64,000 nt of DNA. Source: Tribonema minus (Eukaryota; Sar; Xanthophyceae; Tribonematales; Tribonemataceae). The notes below the pieces were generated by a model. The model was not told the origin of the DNA. It worked only from the letters and a program-made list of their open reading frames with translations, and did not search any database. Positions within the stretch are counted from its first letter, which is position 1. Every line of letters begins with the position of its first letter. Shown piece by piece: positions 34,079-46,659 of this stretch. The position numbers and the translations under genes were made by a program. Where the stretch lies: assembly GCA_017506865.1 (NCBI GenBank), contig JAFCMP010000539.1, forward strand, positions 62,001 through 126,000. Reading direction: 5' to 3'.

Positions 34079-35508
34079 AGTTCAACTGTGCCTTCCCTGA
34101 ATGTGGTCCCAGTAGACTGCTCTGAAATATGAGAATCTCAGAGCCTATGAACCTTGCCTAGGGATAGTGCACTTTCAGGCCTTACACAACATGGTCAACC
34201 AAGTCAGGACTAGACTAGGCTAGGCTCATGTGAAGTATGAGAACCTCAGAGCCCTCGAACCTAGCCTAGACAAAGTGCGCCATAATTCCTTAGACACCAT
34301 ACTCTTGCTTCCATGTCTTTACCGGCGGACGTCGCCTCAGAGGGAGGGGTCAATTGATTGTCCATGATAAAGTGGTGCTGAACACCTTCACTGCTGAGCA
34401 CGCATGGAGCAGCGTGGCGCGCTTGCACTTTGCATGCATTTGCTTTTTTCAGATTTGAAGTACATATGCTAGAGTGAACGGTAGAGACTTCACACAAAAT
34501 GCCTTGAGACTACCGAGACTAAAGTTATACGAACCTCATCTCCAGCCCAACGACACCCTGCATGAGCTCAATGAAACCCTGCATGAGCCCCACGAAACCC
34601 TGCATGAGCCCAACGAAACCCTGCATGAGCCCAACGAAACCCTTTTTGACCCCACATAACCCTGCATGAGTCCAACGAAACCCTACATGAGTCCAACGAA
34701 ACCCTACATGAGTCCAACGAAACCCCGCATAAGCCCACAAACCCCACACACCCTGCATGAGCCCAACGAAACCCTGCATGAGCCCACAAATCCCTGCATG
34801 AGTCCAACGAAACCCTGCATGAGCCCCACGAAACCAACGAAACCCTAAATACATTAGCCCAACGAAACCCTACATGAGCCCAACGCATCATAGCTGCCTC
34901 AGGTGGTTGACCTCATGTTTGAGAAGTGAGCAGCACATCAGATTTAAGAGCCTCAGGTGCATGCCTCAGTTGACGCTGGCTGACGCACTGCTCTTAAGCA
35001 GGCAAGGCATTCTCACAGCACACAAGTAGCACAAGGACGCATATATAAGAACACAAACAAACGCACACGTAGCATGTAGATGAGCAAGAAACACATGCTC
35101 TATGATGCGCGCGTTGTTGGTGGCACTCGCAGGGCTGCGGTATGCTCAACGAAGTCAGGCTCACGCAAATGCCGGTCATTGTGCAGGTGCCAGTCGCCGC
35201 TAGCAGCAGATGAGGGTGTTCCGCGCCTTAGCGCCTTTGAACCCTGGTTAAAGCTGGCGTGCTTTGTTTATGCCTTACACAGTGTCTCTACTGTCCCTCC
35301 CAGGCGAACTCCACCCCTTCTCCAGGGACCTCCGAGAGTGCCCCGAAAGTGCTACGAAAGGATGTAGATTGGTCTGGCAACGTTGCTGTTGACCATGTTG
35401 TGTAAGGCCTGAAAGTGCACTGTCCCTAGGCAAGGTTCATATGCTCTGAGATTCTCATATTTCAGAGCAGCAGTCTACTGGGACATCCAGGGAAGGCACA
35501 GTTGAACT
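34079..35508. mobile_element. Foldback element inside the macrosatellite unit (unit 1 copy)
   Basis: The arm 34079-34199 and the reverse complement of 35388-35508 are homologous over ~120 bp with only a few differences. Shared words are AGTTCAACTGTGCCTTCCCT, CCCAGTAGACTGCT, GAACCTTGCCTAGGGA and CCTTACACAACATGGTCAAC. They enclose 1.19 kb that includes the 21-bp minisatellite. The structure recurs in all six units at the same offsets. No transposase is inside, so it is nonautonomous and probably an ancestral insertion amplified with the unit. Confidence 0.8.
34546..34880. repeat. 21-bp telomere-like minisatellite, unit 1
   Basis: The 21-bp unit is three heptamers: AAACCCT, (G/A)CATGAG and (C/T)CCAACG or CCCCACG. 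AAACCCT is the reverse complement of the plant/green-algal type telomere heptamer AGGGTTT. One ACGAAACCCTAAATACATTA block near the end even holds AAACCCTAAA. Because 21 is divisible by three, the array is open in several frames on both strands; the resulting 7-aa repeats (NETLHEP, MSPTKPC, GFRWTHA) are by-products. Confidence 0.92.
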
Positions 35509-35665
35509 AAATATAATTCGTCGCCGTTGCTCTGTGCTACGATTGTTCTGTCCACATGCGATCAGGTTTGTGGGCACTGCGCTATACGGGCGTCCGTCCA
35601 TCAGGCAGAGTCACTGAGGAGCTGCCTATGGACAACTGCGACGGGCAACTGGGACGAACAGGTAC

Positions 35666-36156
35666 CTACAAAAATGACATTGTGTACAAGACCATGTCAC
35701 GAGGTATGGACCATCGCTGAAACACCAAATCGAGTGCCTCTCCTGCTCCCCAGTATTGCAGGTTGTGCAGGCCTATCACATGTCCTACCATATCTCGTGT
35801 ATGTCGTCGATGATGAAGGGCATCTTGTCCACCAGTCTCTGCAAGCTCTTCTCTTTGCTATCGCGCAAGTGCACGTCGGAAGCGCTGATTGTGAAGGCGC
35901 TCTGTTTTCTATATGGCGTTGTGCATCTGCTTCTGCTGCACAGTGCAGGAGTTGCGACCACCTATAAACCGTCACTCAGAGTTGCTTCGACGCACACCCA
36001 TCCTTCGTGGAGGTGTGTTTCTACGCCCATGCACATCACGAGCTTCCCTTCATAGTGCGCAAAGAAGTCATCTCTCCAACTGATATCTGATGCTTTGCTA
36101 GTACTGAAACCCCTTCCCCCCACATACGCCTTGATTTGCCGTATCACTCGCTCCAT
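35666..36156 (-). pseudogene. Broken unrecognised gene, unit 1 copy
   Basis: From an ATG at 36156 the minus strand reads MERVIRQIKAYVGGRGFSTS, then ISWRDDFFAHYEGKLVM, and meets TAG at 35962. The same frame then stays open for 58 more codons (AFTISASDVHLRDSKEKS, LVDKMPFIIDDIHEIW) to another TAG at 35785. A shifted frame continues with VIGLHNLQYWGAGEALDLVF to TAG at 35666. Protein-like composition in all three pieces suggests a gene fragment with one nonsense and one frameshift mutation. No homolog is recognised. The same lesions recur in units 2-5, so the gene was broken before the unit was amplified. Confidence 0.5.
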
Positions 36157-36220
36157 AGGTGCTGGCTGCGAATATTCAATTTCAAGTGTGAGTATAATAA
36201 GTTCAACTGTGCTGCCCACG

Positions 36221-37138
36221 AATCTTTGATCTGAAATAGTTTCTATAGCGCGAAAGCAAAACGCGCAGCGTACGACGCTCTCCCAATTTCTGTAGTTTAT
36301 ATTAGCCCAACTTCACCTGGATTATATTCAACTTCAACTGTGCTCATCCCCGAATCTTTTGATCTGAAATAGTTTCTATAGCGCAAAAGCAAAACGCGCA
36401 GCGTACGACGCTCTCCCAATTTCTGTAGTTTATATTAGCCCAACTTCACCTGGATTATATTCAACTTCAACTGTGCTCATCCCCGAATCTTTTGATCTGA
36501 AATAGTTTCTATAGCGCGAAAGCAAAACGCGCAGCGTACGACGCTCTCCCAATTTCTGTAGTTTATATTAGCCCAACTTCACCTGGATTATATTCAACTT
36601 CAACTGTGCTCATCCCCGAATCTTTTGATCTGAAATAGTTTCTATAGCGCAAAAGCAAAACGCGCAGCGTACGACGCTCTCCCAATTTCTGTAGTTTATA
36701 TTAGCCCAACTTCACCTGGATTATATTCAACTTCAACTGTGCTCATCCCCGAATCTTTTGATCTGAAATAGTTTCTATAGCGCGAAAGCAACACGCGCAG
36801 CGTACGACGCTCTCCCAATTTCTGTAGTTTATATTAGCCCAACTTCACCTGGATTATATTCAACTTCAACTGTGCTCATCCCCGAATCTTTTGATCTGAA
36901 ATAGTTTCTATAGCGCGAAAGCAACACGCGCAGCGTACGACGCTCTCCCAATTTCTGTAGTTTATATTAGCCCAACTTCACCTGGATTATATTCAACTTC
37001 AATTGTGCTCATCCCCGAATCTTTTGATCTGAAATAGTTTCTGTAGCGCAAAAGCAAAACGCGCAGCGTACGACGCTCTCCCAATTTCTGTAACTTATAT
37101 TCATCAAACTTCAAGTAGATTATATTCAACTTCAACAG
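36221..37138. repeat. 133-bp TIR-like tandem array, seven copies
   Basis: ACGCGCAGCG recurs at 36261, 36394, 36527, 36660, 36793, 36926 and 37059, exactly 133 bp apart. Each copy runs from GAATCTTTTGATCTGAAATA through TATAGCGC(G/A)AAAGCAA, GTACGACGCTCTCCCAATTT and TTCAACTTCAACTGTGC. It is the same block that ends the 9.69-10.83-kb element and sits in the 509-bp satellite. Confidence 0.96.
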
Positions 37139-37856
37139 TTGTGAATGACTGTGGAGGGCGGGTAGCCCCGAGAGCTCTGCAGAACAGTTTCGGGCCTGCG
37201 CCCTCTCGCACCCGTTGCTTGTGCATCGCATCACTTACTGAGGGACTGTAGAGTAGGGCATGATGCACCTTTTGAACCTTGCCTAGGGACTGTGCGCTTT
37301 CTGGCCTCACACCATATAGTCAAGCAAGTGTGAAGTGTACGACGCTCTCCCATTTTCTGTAAGGCGTAAATATTCAACTTTGTTGTATCAAGTTCAACTG
37401 TGCCTTCCCTGAATGTGGTCCCAGTAGACTGCTCTGAAATATGAGAATCTCAGAGCCTATGAACCTTGCCTAGGGATAGTGCACTTTCAGGCCTTACACA
37501 ACATGGTCAACCAAGTCAGGACTAGACTAGGCTAGGCTCATGTGAAGTATGAGAACCTCAGAGCCCTCGAACCTAGCCTAGACAAAGTGCGCCGTAATTC
37601 CTTAGACATCATACTCTTGCTTCCATGTCTTTACCGGCGGACGTCGCCTCAGAGGGAGGGGTCAATTGATTGTCCATGATAAAGTGGTGCTGAACACCTT
37701 CACTGCTGAGCACGCATGGAGCAGCGTGGCGCGCTTGCACTTTGCATGCATTTGCTTTTTTCAGATTTGAAGTACATATGCTAGAGTGAACGGTAGAGAC
37801 TTCACACAAAATGCCTTGAGACTACCGAGACTAAAGTTATACGAACCTCATCTCCA

Positions 37857-38515
37857 GCCCAACGAAACCCTGCATGAGCCCCACGAAACCCTACATGAGT
37901 CCAACGAAACCCTACATGAGCCCCACGAAACCCTACATGAGTCCAACGAAACCCTGCATGAGCCCCACGAAACCCTACATGAGTCCAACGAAACCCTACA
38001 TGAGTCCAACGAAACCCTGCATGAGCCCCACGAAACCCTAAATGAGTCCAACGAAACCCTACATGAGTCCAACGAAACCCTGCATGAGTCCAACGAAACC
38101 CTGCATGAGCCTCACAAAACCCTACATGAGTCCAACGAAACCCTGCATGAGTCCAACGAAACCCTGCATGAGCCCCACGAAACCCTACATGAGTCCAACG
38201 AAACCCTACATGAGTCCAACGAAACCCTACATGAGTCCAACGAAACTTTGCATGAGTCCAACGAAACCCTGCATGAGCCCCACGAAACCCTACATGAGTC
38301 CAACGAAACCCTGCATGAGCCCCACGAAACCCTACATGAGTCCAACGAAACCCCGCATAAGCCCACAAACCCCACACACTCTGCATGAGCCCAACGAAAC
38401 CCTGCATGAGCCCACAAATCCCTGCATGAGTCCAACGAAACCCTGCATGAGCCCCACGAAACCAACGAAACCCTAAATACATTAGCCCAACGAAACCCTA
38501 CATGAGCCCAACGCA
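37857..38515. repeat. 21-bp telomere-like minisatellite, unit 2 (expanded)
   Basis: About 30 copies of the AAACCCT-containing 21-mer, alternating between (G/A)CATGAGCCCCACG and ACATGAGTCCAACG variants. A 200-codon plus frame (37786-38388) and a 226-codon minus frame (38482-37802) both cross it. Open frames on both strands at once show that this is repeat periodicity. Confidence 0.94.
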
Positions 38516-39293
38516 TCATAGCTGCCTCAGGTGGTTGACCTCATGTTTGAGAAGTGAGCAGCACATCAGATTTAAGAGCCTCAGGTGCATGCCTCAGTTG
38601 ACGCTGGCTGACGCACTGCTCTTAAGCAGGCAAGGCATTCTCACAGCACACAAGTAGCACAAGGACGCATATATAAGAACACAAACAAACGCACACGTAG
38701 CATGTAGATGAGCAAGAAACACATGCTCTATTATGCGCGCATTGTTGGTGGCACTCGCAGGGCTGCGGTATGCTCAACGAAGTCAGGCTCAGGCAAATGC
38801 CGGTCATTGTGCAGGTGCCAGTCGCCGCTAGCAGTAGATGAGGGTGTTCCGCGCCTTAGCGCCTTTGAACCCTGGTTAAAGCTGGCGTGCTTTGTTGATG
38901 CCTTACACAGTGTCTCTACTGTCCCTCCCAGGCGAGCTCCACCCCTTCTCCAGGGACCTCCGAGAGTGCCCCGAAAGTGCTACGAAAGGATGTAGATTGG
39001 TCTGGCAACGTTGCTGTTGACCATGTTGTGTAAGGCCTGAAAGTGCACTGTCCCTAGGCAAGGTTCATATGCTCTGAGATTCTCATATTTCAGAGCAGCA
39101 GTCTACTGGGACATCCAGGGAAGGCACAGTTGAACTAAATATAATTCGTCGCCGTTGCTCTGTGCTACGATTGTTCTGTCCACATGCGATCAGGTTTGTG
39201 GGCACTGCGCTATACGGGCGTCCGTCCATCAGGCAGAGTCACTGAGGAGCTGCCTATGGACAACTGCGACGGGCAACTGGGACGAACAGGTAC

Positions 39294-39784
39294 CTACAAA
39301 AATGACATTGTGTACAAGACCATGTCACGAGGTATGGACCATTGCTGAAACACCAAATCGAGTGCCTCTCCTGCTCCCCAGTATTGCAGGTTGTGCAGGC
39401 CTATCACATGTCCTACCATATCTCGTGTATGTCGTCGATGATGAAGGGCATCTTGTCCACCAGTCTCTGCAAGCTCTTCTCTTTGCTATCGCGCAAGTGC
39501 ACGTCGGAAGCGCTGATTGTGAAGGCGCTCTGTTTTCTATATGGCGTTGTGCATCTGCTTCTGCTGCACAGTGCAGGAGTTGCGACCACCTATAAACCGT
39601 CACGCAGAGTTGCTTCGACGCACACCCATCCTTCGTGGAGGTGTGTTTCTACGCCCATGCACATCACGAGCTTCCCTTCATAGTGCGCAAAGAAGTCATC
39701 TCTCCAACTGATATCTGATGCTTTGCTAGTACTGAAACCCCTTCCCCCCACATACGCCTTGATTTGCCGTATCACTCGCTCCAT
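39294..39784 (-). pseudogene. Broken unrecognised gene, unit 2 copy
   Basis: Same structure and same in-frame TAG and frameshift as the copy at 35666-36156. One visible difference is a base change near the first TAG that alters the residue three codons before it (S to R). Confidence 0.5.
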
Positions 39785-39848
39785 AGGTGCTGGCTGCGAA
39801 TATTCAATTTCAAGTGTGAGTATAATAAGTTCAACTGTGCTGCCCACG

Positions 39849-40502
39849 AATCTTTGATCTGAAATAGTTTCTATAGCGCGAAAGCAAAACGCGCAGCGTA
39901 CGACGCTCTCCCAATTTCTGTAGTTTATATTAGCCCAACTTCACCTGGATTATATTCAACTTCAACTGTGCTCATCCCCGAATCTTTTGATCTGAAATAG
40001 TTTCTATAGCGCAAAAGTAAAACGCGCAGCGTACGACGCTCTCCCAATTTCTGTAGTTTATATTAGCCCAACTTCACCTGGATTATATTCAACTTCAACT
40101 GTGCTCATCCCCGAATCTTTTGATCTGAAATAGTTTCTATAGCGCGAAAGCAACACGCGCAGCGTACGACGCTCTCCCAATTTCTGTAGTTTATATTAGC
40201 CCAACTTCACCTGGATTATATTCAACTTCAACTGTGCTCATCCCCGAATCTTTTGATCTGAAATAGTTTCTATAGCGCGAAAGCAACACGCGCAGCGTAC
40301 GACGCTCTCCCAATTTCTGTAGTTTATATTAGCCCAACTTCACCTGGATTATATTCAACTTCAATTGTGCTCATCCCCGAATCTTTTGATCTGAAATAGT
40401 TTCTGTAGCGCAAAAGCAAAACGCGCAGCGTACGACGCTCTCCCAATTTCTGTAACTTATATTCATCAAACTTCAAGTAGATTATATTCAACTTCAACAG
40501 TT
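39849..40502. repeat. 133-bp TIR-like tandem array, five copies
   Basis: Copies are spaced by 133 bp, with (A)ACGCGCAGCG near 39890, 40023, 40156, 40289 and 40422. The third and fourth copies carry CAACACGC instead of CAAAACGC, a variant also seen at matching positions in other units. Confidence 0.95.
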
Positions 40503-41216
40503 GTGAATGACTGTGGAGGGCGGGTAGCCCCGAGAGCTCTGCAGAACAGTTTCGGGCCTGCGCCCTCTCGCACCCGTTGCTTGTGCATCGCATCACTTAC
40601 TGAGGGACTGTAGAGTAGGGCATGATGCACCTTTTGAACCTTGCCTAGGGACTGTGCGCTTTCTGGCCTCACACCATATAGTCAAGCAAGTGTGAAGTGT
40701 ACGACGCTCTCCCATTTTCTGTAAGGCGTAAATATTCAACTTTGTTGTATCAAGTTCAACTGTGCCTTCCCTGAATGTGGTCCCAGTAGACTGCTCTGAA
40801 ATATGAGAATCTCAGAGCCTATGAACCTTGCCTAGGGATAGTGCACTTTCAGGCCTTACACAACATGGTCAACCAAGTCAGGACTAGACTAGGCTAGGCT
40901 CATGTGAAGTATGAGAACCTCAGAGCCCTCGAACCTAGCCTAGACAAAGTGCGCCGTAATTCCTTAGACACCATACTCTTGCTTCCATGTCTTTACCGGC
41001 GGACGTCGCCTCAGAGGGAGGGGTCAATTGATTGTCCATGATAAAGTGGTGCTGAACACCTTCACTGCTGAGCACGCATGGAGCAGCGTGGCGCGCTTGC
41101 ACTTTGCATGCATTTGCTTTTTTCAGATTTGAAGTACATATGCTAGAGTGAACGGTAGAGACTTCACACAAAATGCCTTGAGACTACCGAGACTAAAGTT
41201 ATACGAACCTCATCTC

Positions 41217-41525
41217 CAGCCCAACGACACCCTGCATGAGCCCCACGAAACCCTTCATGAGTCCAACGAAACCCTGCATGAGTCCAACGAAACCCTACAT
41301 GAGTCCAACGAAACCCCGCATAAGCCCACAAACCCCACACACTCTGCATGAGCCCAACGAAACCCCGCATGAGCCCACAAACCCCATATACCCTGCATGA
41401 GCCCAACAAAACCCTGCATGAGCCCACAAAACCCTACATGAGTCCAACGAAGCCCTGCATGAGCCCCACGAAACCAACGAAACCCTAAATACATTAGCCC
41501 AACGAAACCCTACATGAGCCCAACG
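41217..41525. repeat. 21-bp telomere-like minisatellite, unit 3
   Basis: Short version of the array, the same composition as in units 4 and 5, including an interruption CCCACAAACCCCATATACC. Confidence 0.92.
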
Positions 41526-42305
41526 CATCATAGCTGCCTCAGGTGGTTGACCTCATGTTTGAGAAGTGAGCAGCACATCAGATTTAAGAGCCTCAGGTGC
41601 ATGCCTCAGTTGACGCTGGCTGACGCACTGCTCTTAAGCAGGCAAGGCATTCTCACAGCACACAAGTAGCACAAGGACGCATATATAAGAACACAAACAA
41701 ACGCACACGTAGCATGTAGATGAGCAAGAAACACATGCTCTATGATGCGCGCGTTGTTGGTGGCACTCGCAGGGCTGCGGTATGCTCAACGAAGTCAGGC
41801 TCACGCAAATGCCGGTCATTGTGCAGGTGCCAGTCGCCGCTAGCAGCAGATGAGGGTGTTCCGCGCCTTAGCGCCTTTGAACCCTGGTTAAAGCTGGCGT
41901 GCTTTGTTTATGCCTTACACAGTGTCTCTACTGTCCCTCCCAGGCGAACTCCACCCCTTCTCCAGGGACCTCCGAGAGTGCCCCGAAAGTGCTACGAAAG
42001 GATGTAGATTGGTCTGGCAACGTTGCTGTTGACCATGTTGTGTAAGGCCTGAAAGTGCACTGTCCCTAGGCAAGGTTCATATGCTCTGAGATTCTCATAT
42101 TTCAGAGCAGCAGTCTACTGGGACATCCAGGGAAGGCACAGTTGAACTAAATATAATTCGTCGCCGTTGCTCTGTGCTACGATTGTTCTGTCCACATGCG
42201 ATCAGGTTTGTGGGCACTGCGCTATACGGGCGTCCGTCCATCAGGCAGAGTCACTGAGGAGCTGCCTATGGACAACTGCGACGGGCAACTGGGACGAACA
42301 GGTAC

Positions 42306-42796
42306 CTACAAAAATGACATTGTGTACAAGACCATGTCACGAGGTATGGACCATTGCTGAAACACCAAATCGAGTGCCTCTCCTGCTCCCCAGTATTGCA
42401 GGTTGTGCAGGCCTATCACATGTCCTACCATATCTCGTGTATGTCGTCGATGATGAAGGGCATCTTGTCCACCAGTCTCTGCAAGCTCTTCTCTTTGCTA
42501 TCGCGCAAGTGCACGTCGGAAGCGCTGATTGTGAAGGCGCTCTGTTTTCTATATGGCGTTGTGCATCTGCTTCTGCTGCACAGTGCAGGAGTTGCGACCA
42601 CCTATAAACCGTCACTCAGAGTTGCTTCGACGCACACCCATCCTTCGTGGAGGTGTGTTTCTACGCCCATGCACATCACGAGCTTCCCTTCATAGTGCGC
42701 AAAGAAGTCATCTCTCCAACTGATATCTGATGCTTTGCTAGTACTGAAACCCCTTCCCCCCACATACGCCTTGATTTGCCGTATCACTCGCTCCAT
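42306..42796 (-). pseudogene. Broken unrecognised gene, unit 3 copy
   Basis: Same frame, TAG and frameshift as the copy at 35666-36156. Confidence 0.5.
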
Positions 42797-42860
42797 AGGT
42801 GCTGGCTGCGAATATTCAATTTCAAGTGTGAGTATAATAAGTTCAACTGTGCTGCCCACG

Positions 42861-43514
42861 AATCTTTGATCTGAAATAGTTTCTATAGCGCGAAAGCAAA
42901 ACGCGCAGCGTACGACGCTCTCCCAATTTCTGTAGTTTATATTAGCCCAACTTCACCTGGATTATATTCAACTTCAACTGTGCTCATCCCCGAATCTTTT
43001 GATCTGAAATAGTTTCTATAGCGCAAAAGTAAAACGCGCAGCGTACGACGCTCTCCCAATTTCTGTAGTTTATATTAGCCCAACTTCACCTGGATTATAT
43101 TCAACTTCAACTGTGCTCATCCCCGAATCTTTTGATCTGAAATAGTTTCTATAGCGCGAAAGCAACACGCGCAGCGTACGACGCTCTCCCAATTTCTGTA
43201 GTTTATATTAGCCCAACTTCACCTGGATTATATTCAACTTCAACTGTGCTCATCCCCGAATCTTTTGATCTGAAATAGTTTCTATAGCGCGAAAGCAACA
43301 CGCGCAGCGTACGACGCTCTCCCAATTTCTGTAGTTTATATTAGCCCAACTTCACCTGGATTATATTCAACTTCAATTGTGCTCATCCCCGAATCTTTTG
43401 ATCTGAAATAGTTTCTGTAGCGCAAAAGCAAAACGCGCAGCGTACGACGCTCTCCCAATTTCTGTAACTTATATTCATCAAACTTCAAGTAGATTATATT
43501 CAACTTCAACAGTT
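42861..43514. repeat. 133-bp TIR-like tandem array, five copies
   Basis: Matches the array of unit 3, including the private GCGCAAAAGTAAAACGC variant in the second copy, so units 3 and 4 share a very recent ancestor. Confidence 0.95.
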
Positions 43515-44228
43515 GTGAATGACTGTGGAGGGCGGGTAGCCCCGAGAGCTCTGCAGAACAGTTTCGGGCCTGCGCCCTCTCGCACCCGTTGCTTGTGCAT
43601 CGCATCACTTACTGAGGGACTGTAGAGTAGGGCATGATGCACCTTTTGAACCTTGCCTAGGGACTGTGCGCTTTCTGGCCTCACACCATATAGTCAAGCA
43701 AGTGTGAAGTGTACGACGCTCTCCCATTTTCTGTAAGGCGTAAATATTCAACTTTGTTGTATCAAGTTCAACTGTGCCTTCCCTGAATGTGGTCCCAGTA
43801 GACTGCTCTGAAATATGAGAATCTCAGAGCCTATGAACCTTGCCTAGGGATAGTGCACTTTCAGGCCTTACACAACATGGTCAACCAAGTCAGGACTAGA
43901 CTAGGCTAGGCTCATGTGAAGTATGAGAACCTCAGAGCCCTCGAACCTAGCCTAGACAAAGTGCGCCGTAATTCCTTAGACACCATACTCTTGCTTCCAT
44001 GTCTTTACCGGCGGACGTCGCCTCAGAGGGAGGGGTCAATTGATTGTCCATGATAAAGTGGTGCTGAACACCTTCACTGCTGAGCACGCATGGAGCAGCG
44101 TGGCGCGCTTGCACTTTGCATGCATTTGCTTTTTTCAGATTTGAAGTACATATGCTAGAGTGAACGGTAGAGACTTCACACAAAATGCCTTGAGACTACC
44201 GAGACTAAAGTTATACGAACCTCATCTC

Positions 44229-44537
44229 CAGCCCAACGACACCCTGCATGAGCCCCACGAAACCCTTCATGAGTCCAACGAAACCCTGCATGAGTCCAAC
44301 GAAACCCTACATGAGTCCAACGAAACCCCGCATAAGCCCACAAACCCCACACACTCTGCATGAGCCCAACGAAACCCCGCATGAGCCCACAAACCCCATA
44401 TACCCTGCATGAGCCCAACAAAACCCTGCATGAGCCCACAAAACCCTACATGAGTCCAACGAAGCCCTGCATGAGCCCCACGAAACCAACGAAACCCTAA
44501 ATACATTAGCCCAACGAAACCCTACATGAGCCCAACG
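44229..44537. repeat. 21-bp telomere-like minisatellite, unit 4
   Basis: Same length and variant order as the unit 3 array. Confidence 0.92.
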
Positions 44538-45317
44538 CATCATAGCTGCCTCAGGTGGTTGACCTCATGTTTGAGAAGTGAGCAGCACATCAGATTTAAG
44601 AGCCTCAGGTGCATGCCTCAGTTGACGCTGGCTGACGCACTGCTCTTAAGCAGGCAAGGCATTCTCACAGCACACAAGTAGCACAAGGACGCATATATAA
44701 GAACACAAACAAACGCACACGTAGCATGTAGATGAGCAAGAAACACATGCTCTATGATGCGCGCGTTGTTGGTGGCACTCGCAGGGCTGCGGTATGCTCA
44801 ACGAAGTCAGGCTCACGCAAATGCCGGTCATTGTGCAGGTGCCAGTCGCCGCTAGCAGCAGATGAGGGTGTTCCGCGCCTTAGCGCCTTTGAACCCTGGT
44901 TAAAGCTGGCGTGCTTTGTTTATGCCTTACACAGTGTCTCTACTGTCCCTCCCAGGCGAACTCCACCCCTTCTCCAGGGACCTCCGAGAGTGCCCCGAAA
45001 GTGCTACGAAAGGATGTAGATTGGTCTGGCAACGTTGCTGTTGACCATGTTGTGTAAGGCCTGAAAGTGCACTGTCCCTAGGCAAGGTTCATATGCTCTG
45101 AGATTCTCATATTTCAGAGCAGCAGTCTACTGGGACATCCAGGGAAGGCACAGTTGAACTAAATATAATTCGTCGCCGTTGCTCTGTGCTACGATTGTTC
45201 TGTCCACATGCGATCAGGTTTGTGGGCACTGCGCTATACGGGCGTCCGTCCATCAGGCAGAGTCACTGAGGAGCTGCCTATGGACAACTGCGACGGGCAA
45301 CTGGGACGAACAGGTAC

Positions 45318-45808
45318 CTACAAAAATGACATTGTGTACAAGACCATGTCACGAGGTATGGACCATCGCTGAAACACCAAATCGAGTGCCTCTCCTGCTC
45401 CCCAGTATTGCAGGTTGTGCAGGCCTATCACATGTCCTACCATATCTCGTGTATGTCGTCGATGATGAAGGGCATCTTGTCCACCAGTCTCTGCAAGCTC
45501 TTCTCTTTGCTATCGCGCAAGTGCACGTCGGAAGCGCTGATTGTGAAGGCGCTCTGTTTTCTATATGGCGTTGTGCATCTGCTTCTGCTGCACAGTGCAG
45601 GAGTTGCGACCACCTATAAACCGTCACTCAGAGTTGCTTCGACGCACACCCATCCTTCGTGGAGGTGTGTTTCTACGCCCATGCACATCACGAGCTTCCC
45701 TTCATAGTGCGCAAAGAAGTCATCTCTCCAACTGATATCTGATGCTTTGCTAGTACTGAAACCCCTTCCCCCCACATACGCCTTGATTTGCCGTATCACT
45801 CGCTCCAT
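45318..45808 (-). pseudogene. Broken unrecognised gene, unit 4 copy
   Basis: Same frame, TAG and frameshift as the copy at 35666-36156. Confidence 0.5.
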
Positions 45809-45872
45809 AGGTGCTGGCTGCGAATATTCAATTTCAAGTGTGAGTATAATAAGTTCAACTGTGCTGCCCACG

Positions 45873-46659
45873 AATCTTTGATCTGAAATAGTTTCTATAG
45901 CGCGAAAGCAAAACGCGCAGCGTACGACGCTCTCCCAATTTCTGTAGTTTATATTAGCCCAACTTCACCTGGATTATATTCAACTTCAACTGTGCTCATC
46001 CCCGAATCTTTTGATCTGAAATAGTTTCTATAGCGCAAAAGCAAAACGCGCAGCGTACGACGCTCTCCCAATTTCTGTAGTTTATATTAGCCCAACTTCA
46101 CCTGGATTATATTCAACTTCAACTGTGCTCATCCCCGAATCTTTTGATCTGAAATAGTTTCTATAGCGCGAAAGCAAAATGCGCAGCGTACGACGCTCTC
46201 CCAATTTCTGTAGTTTATATTAGCCCAACTTCACCTGGATTATATTCAACTTCAACTGTGCTCATCCCCGAATCTTTTGATCTGAAATAGTTTCTATAGC
46301 GCGAAAGCAACACGCGCAGCGTACGACGCTCTCCCAATTTCTGTAGTTTATATTAGCCCAACTTCACCTGGATTATATTCAACTTCAACTGTGCTCATCC
46401 CCGAATCTTTTGATCTGAAATAGTTTCTATAGCGCGAAAGCAACACGCGCAGCGTACGACGCTCTCCCAATTTCTGTAGTTTATATTAGCCCAACTTCAC
46501 CTGGATTATATTCAACTTCAATTGTGCTCATCCCCGAATCTTTTGATCTGAAATAGTTTCTGTAGCGCAAAAGCAAAACGCGCAGCGTACGACGCTCTCC
46601 CAATTTCTGTAACTTATATTCATCAAACTTCAAGTAGATTATATTCAACTTCAACAGTT
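45873..46659. repeat. 133-bp TIR-like tandem array, six copies
   Basis: Six copies spaced by 133 bp. The third has CAAAATGCGCAGCG, a private substitution. Confidence 0.95.

Larger units (their letters stand above)
33829..36220. repeat. Macrosatellite unit 1 (5' part shortened)
   Basis: Unit body without a full 133-bp array. In order it has GTGAATGACTGTGGAGGGCG, a foldback element (34079-35508), a non-coding stretch and a broken minus-strand gene (35666-36156). The next unit starts at 36221. Open frames such as 35080-35367 and 35527-35967 recur in every unit but have no recognised domain. Confidence 0.92.
36221..39848. repeat. Macrosatellite unit 2 (3628 bp)
   Basis: The longest unit. It holds seven 133-bp repeats and an expanded 21-bp array, which together account for its excess over the common 3012-bp unit (2 x 133 plus about 350 bp). 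All other landmarks keep their relative spacing. Confidence 0.95.
39849..42860. repeat. Macrosatellite unit 3 (3012 bp)
   Basis: Five 133-bp repeats (39849-40502), body start at 40503, foldback arms near 40752 and 42028, short 21-bp array at 41217-41525, and the broken gene at 42306-42796. Confidence 0.95.
42861..45872. repeat. Macrosatellite unit 4 (3012 bp)
   Basis: Almost identical to unit 3: five 133-bp repeats (42861-43514), body start at 43515, 21-bp array at 44229-44537, and the broken gene at 45318-45808. Near identity indicates recent duplication or gene conversion. Confidence 0.95.

Noticed and set aside
34546-34880. True telomere end
   Set aside because: AAACCCT appears only once per 21 bp and the array is internal and flanked by unit sequence; at most telomere-derived.
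37786-38482. 200-aa plus and 226-aa minus open frames (NETLHEP and GFRWTHA repeats) as structural proteins
   Set aside because: Both strands are open over the same 21-bp array because its period is a multiple of three. No start context or unique domain supports translation.
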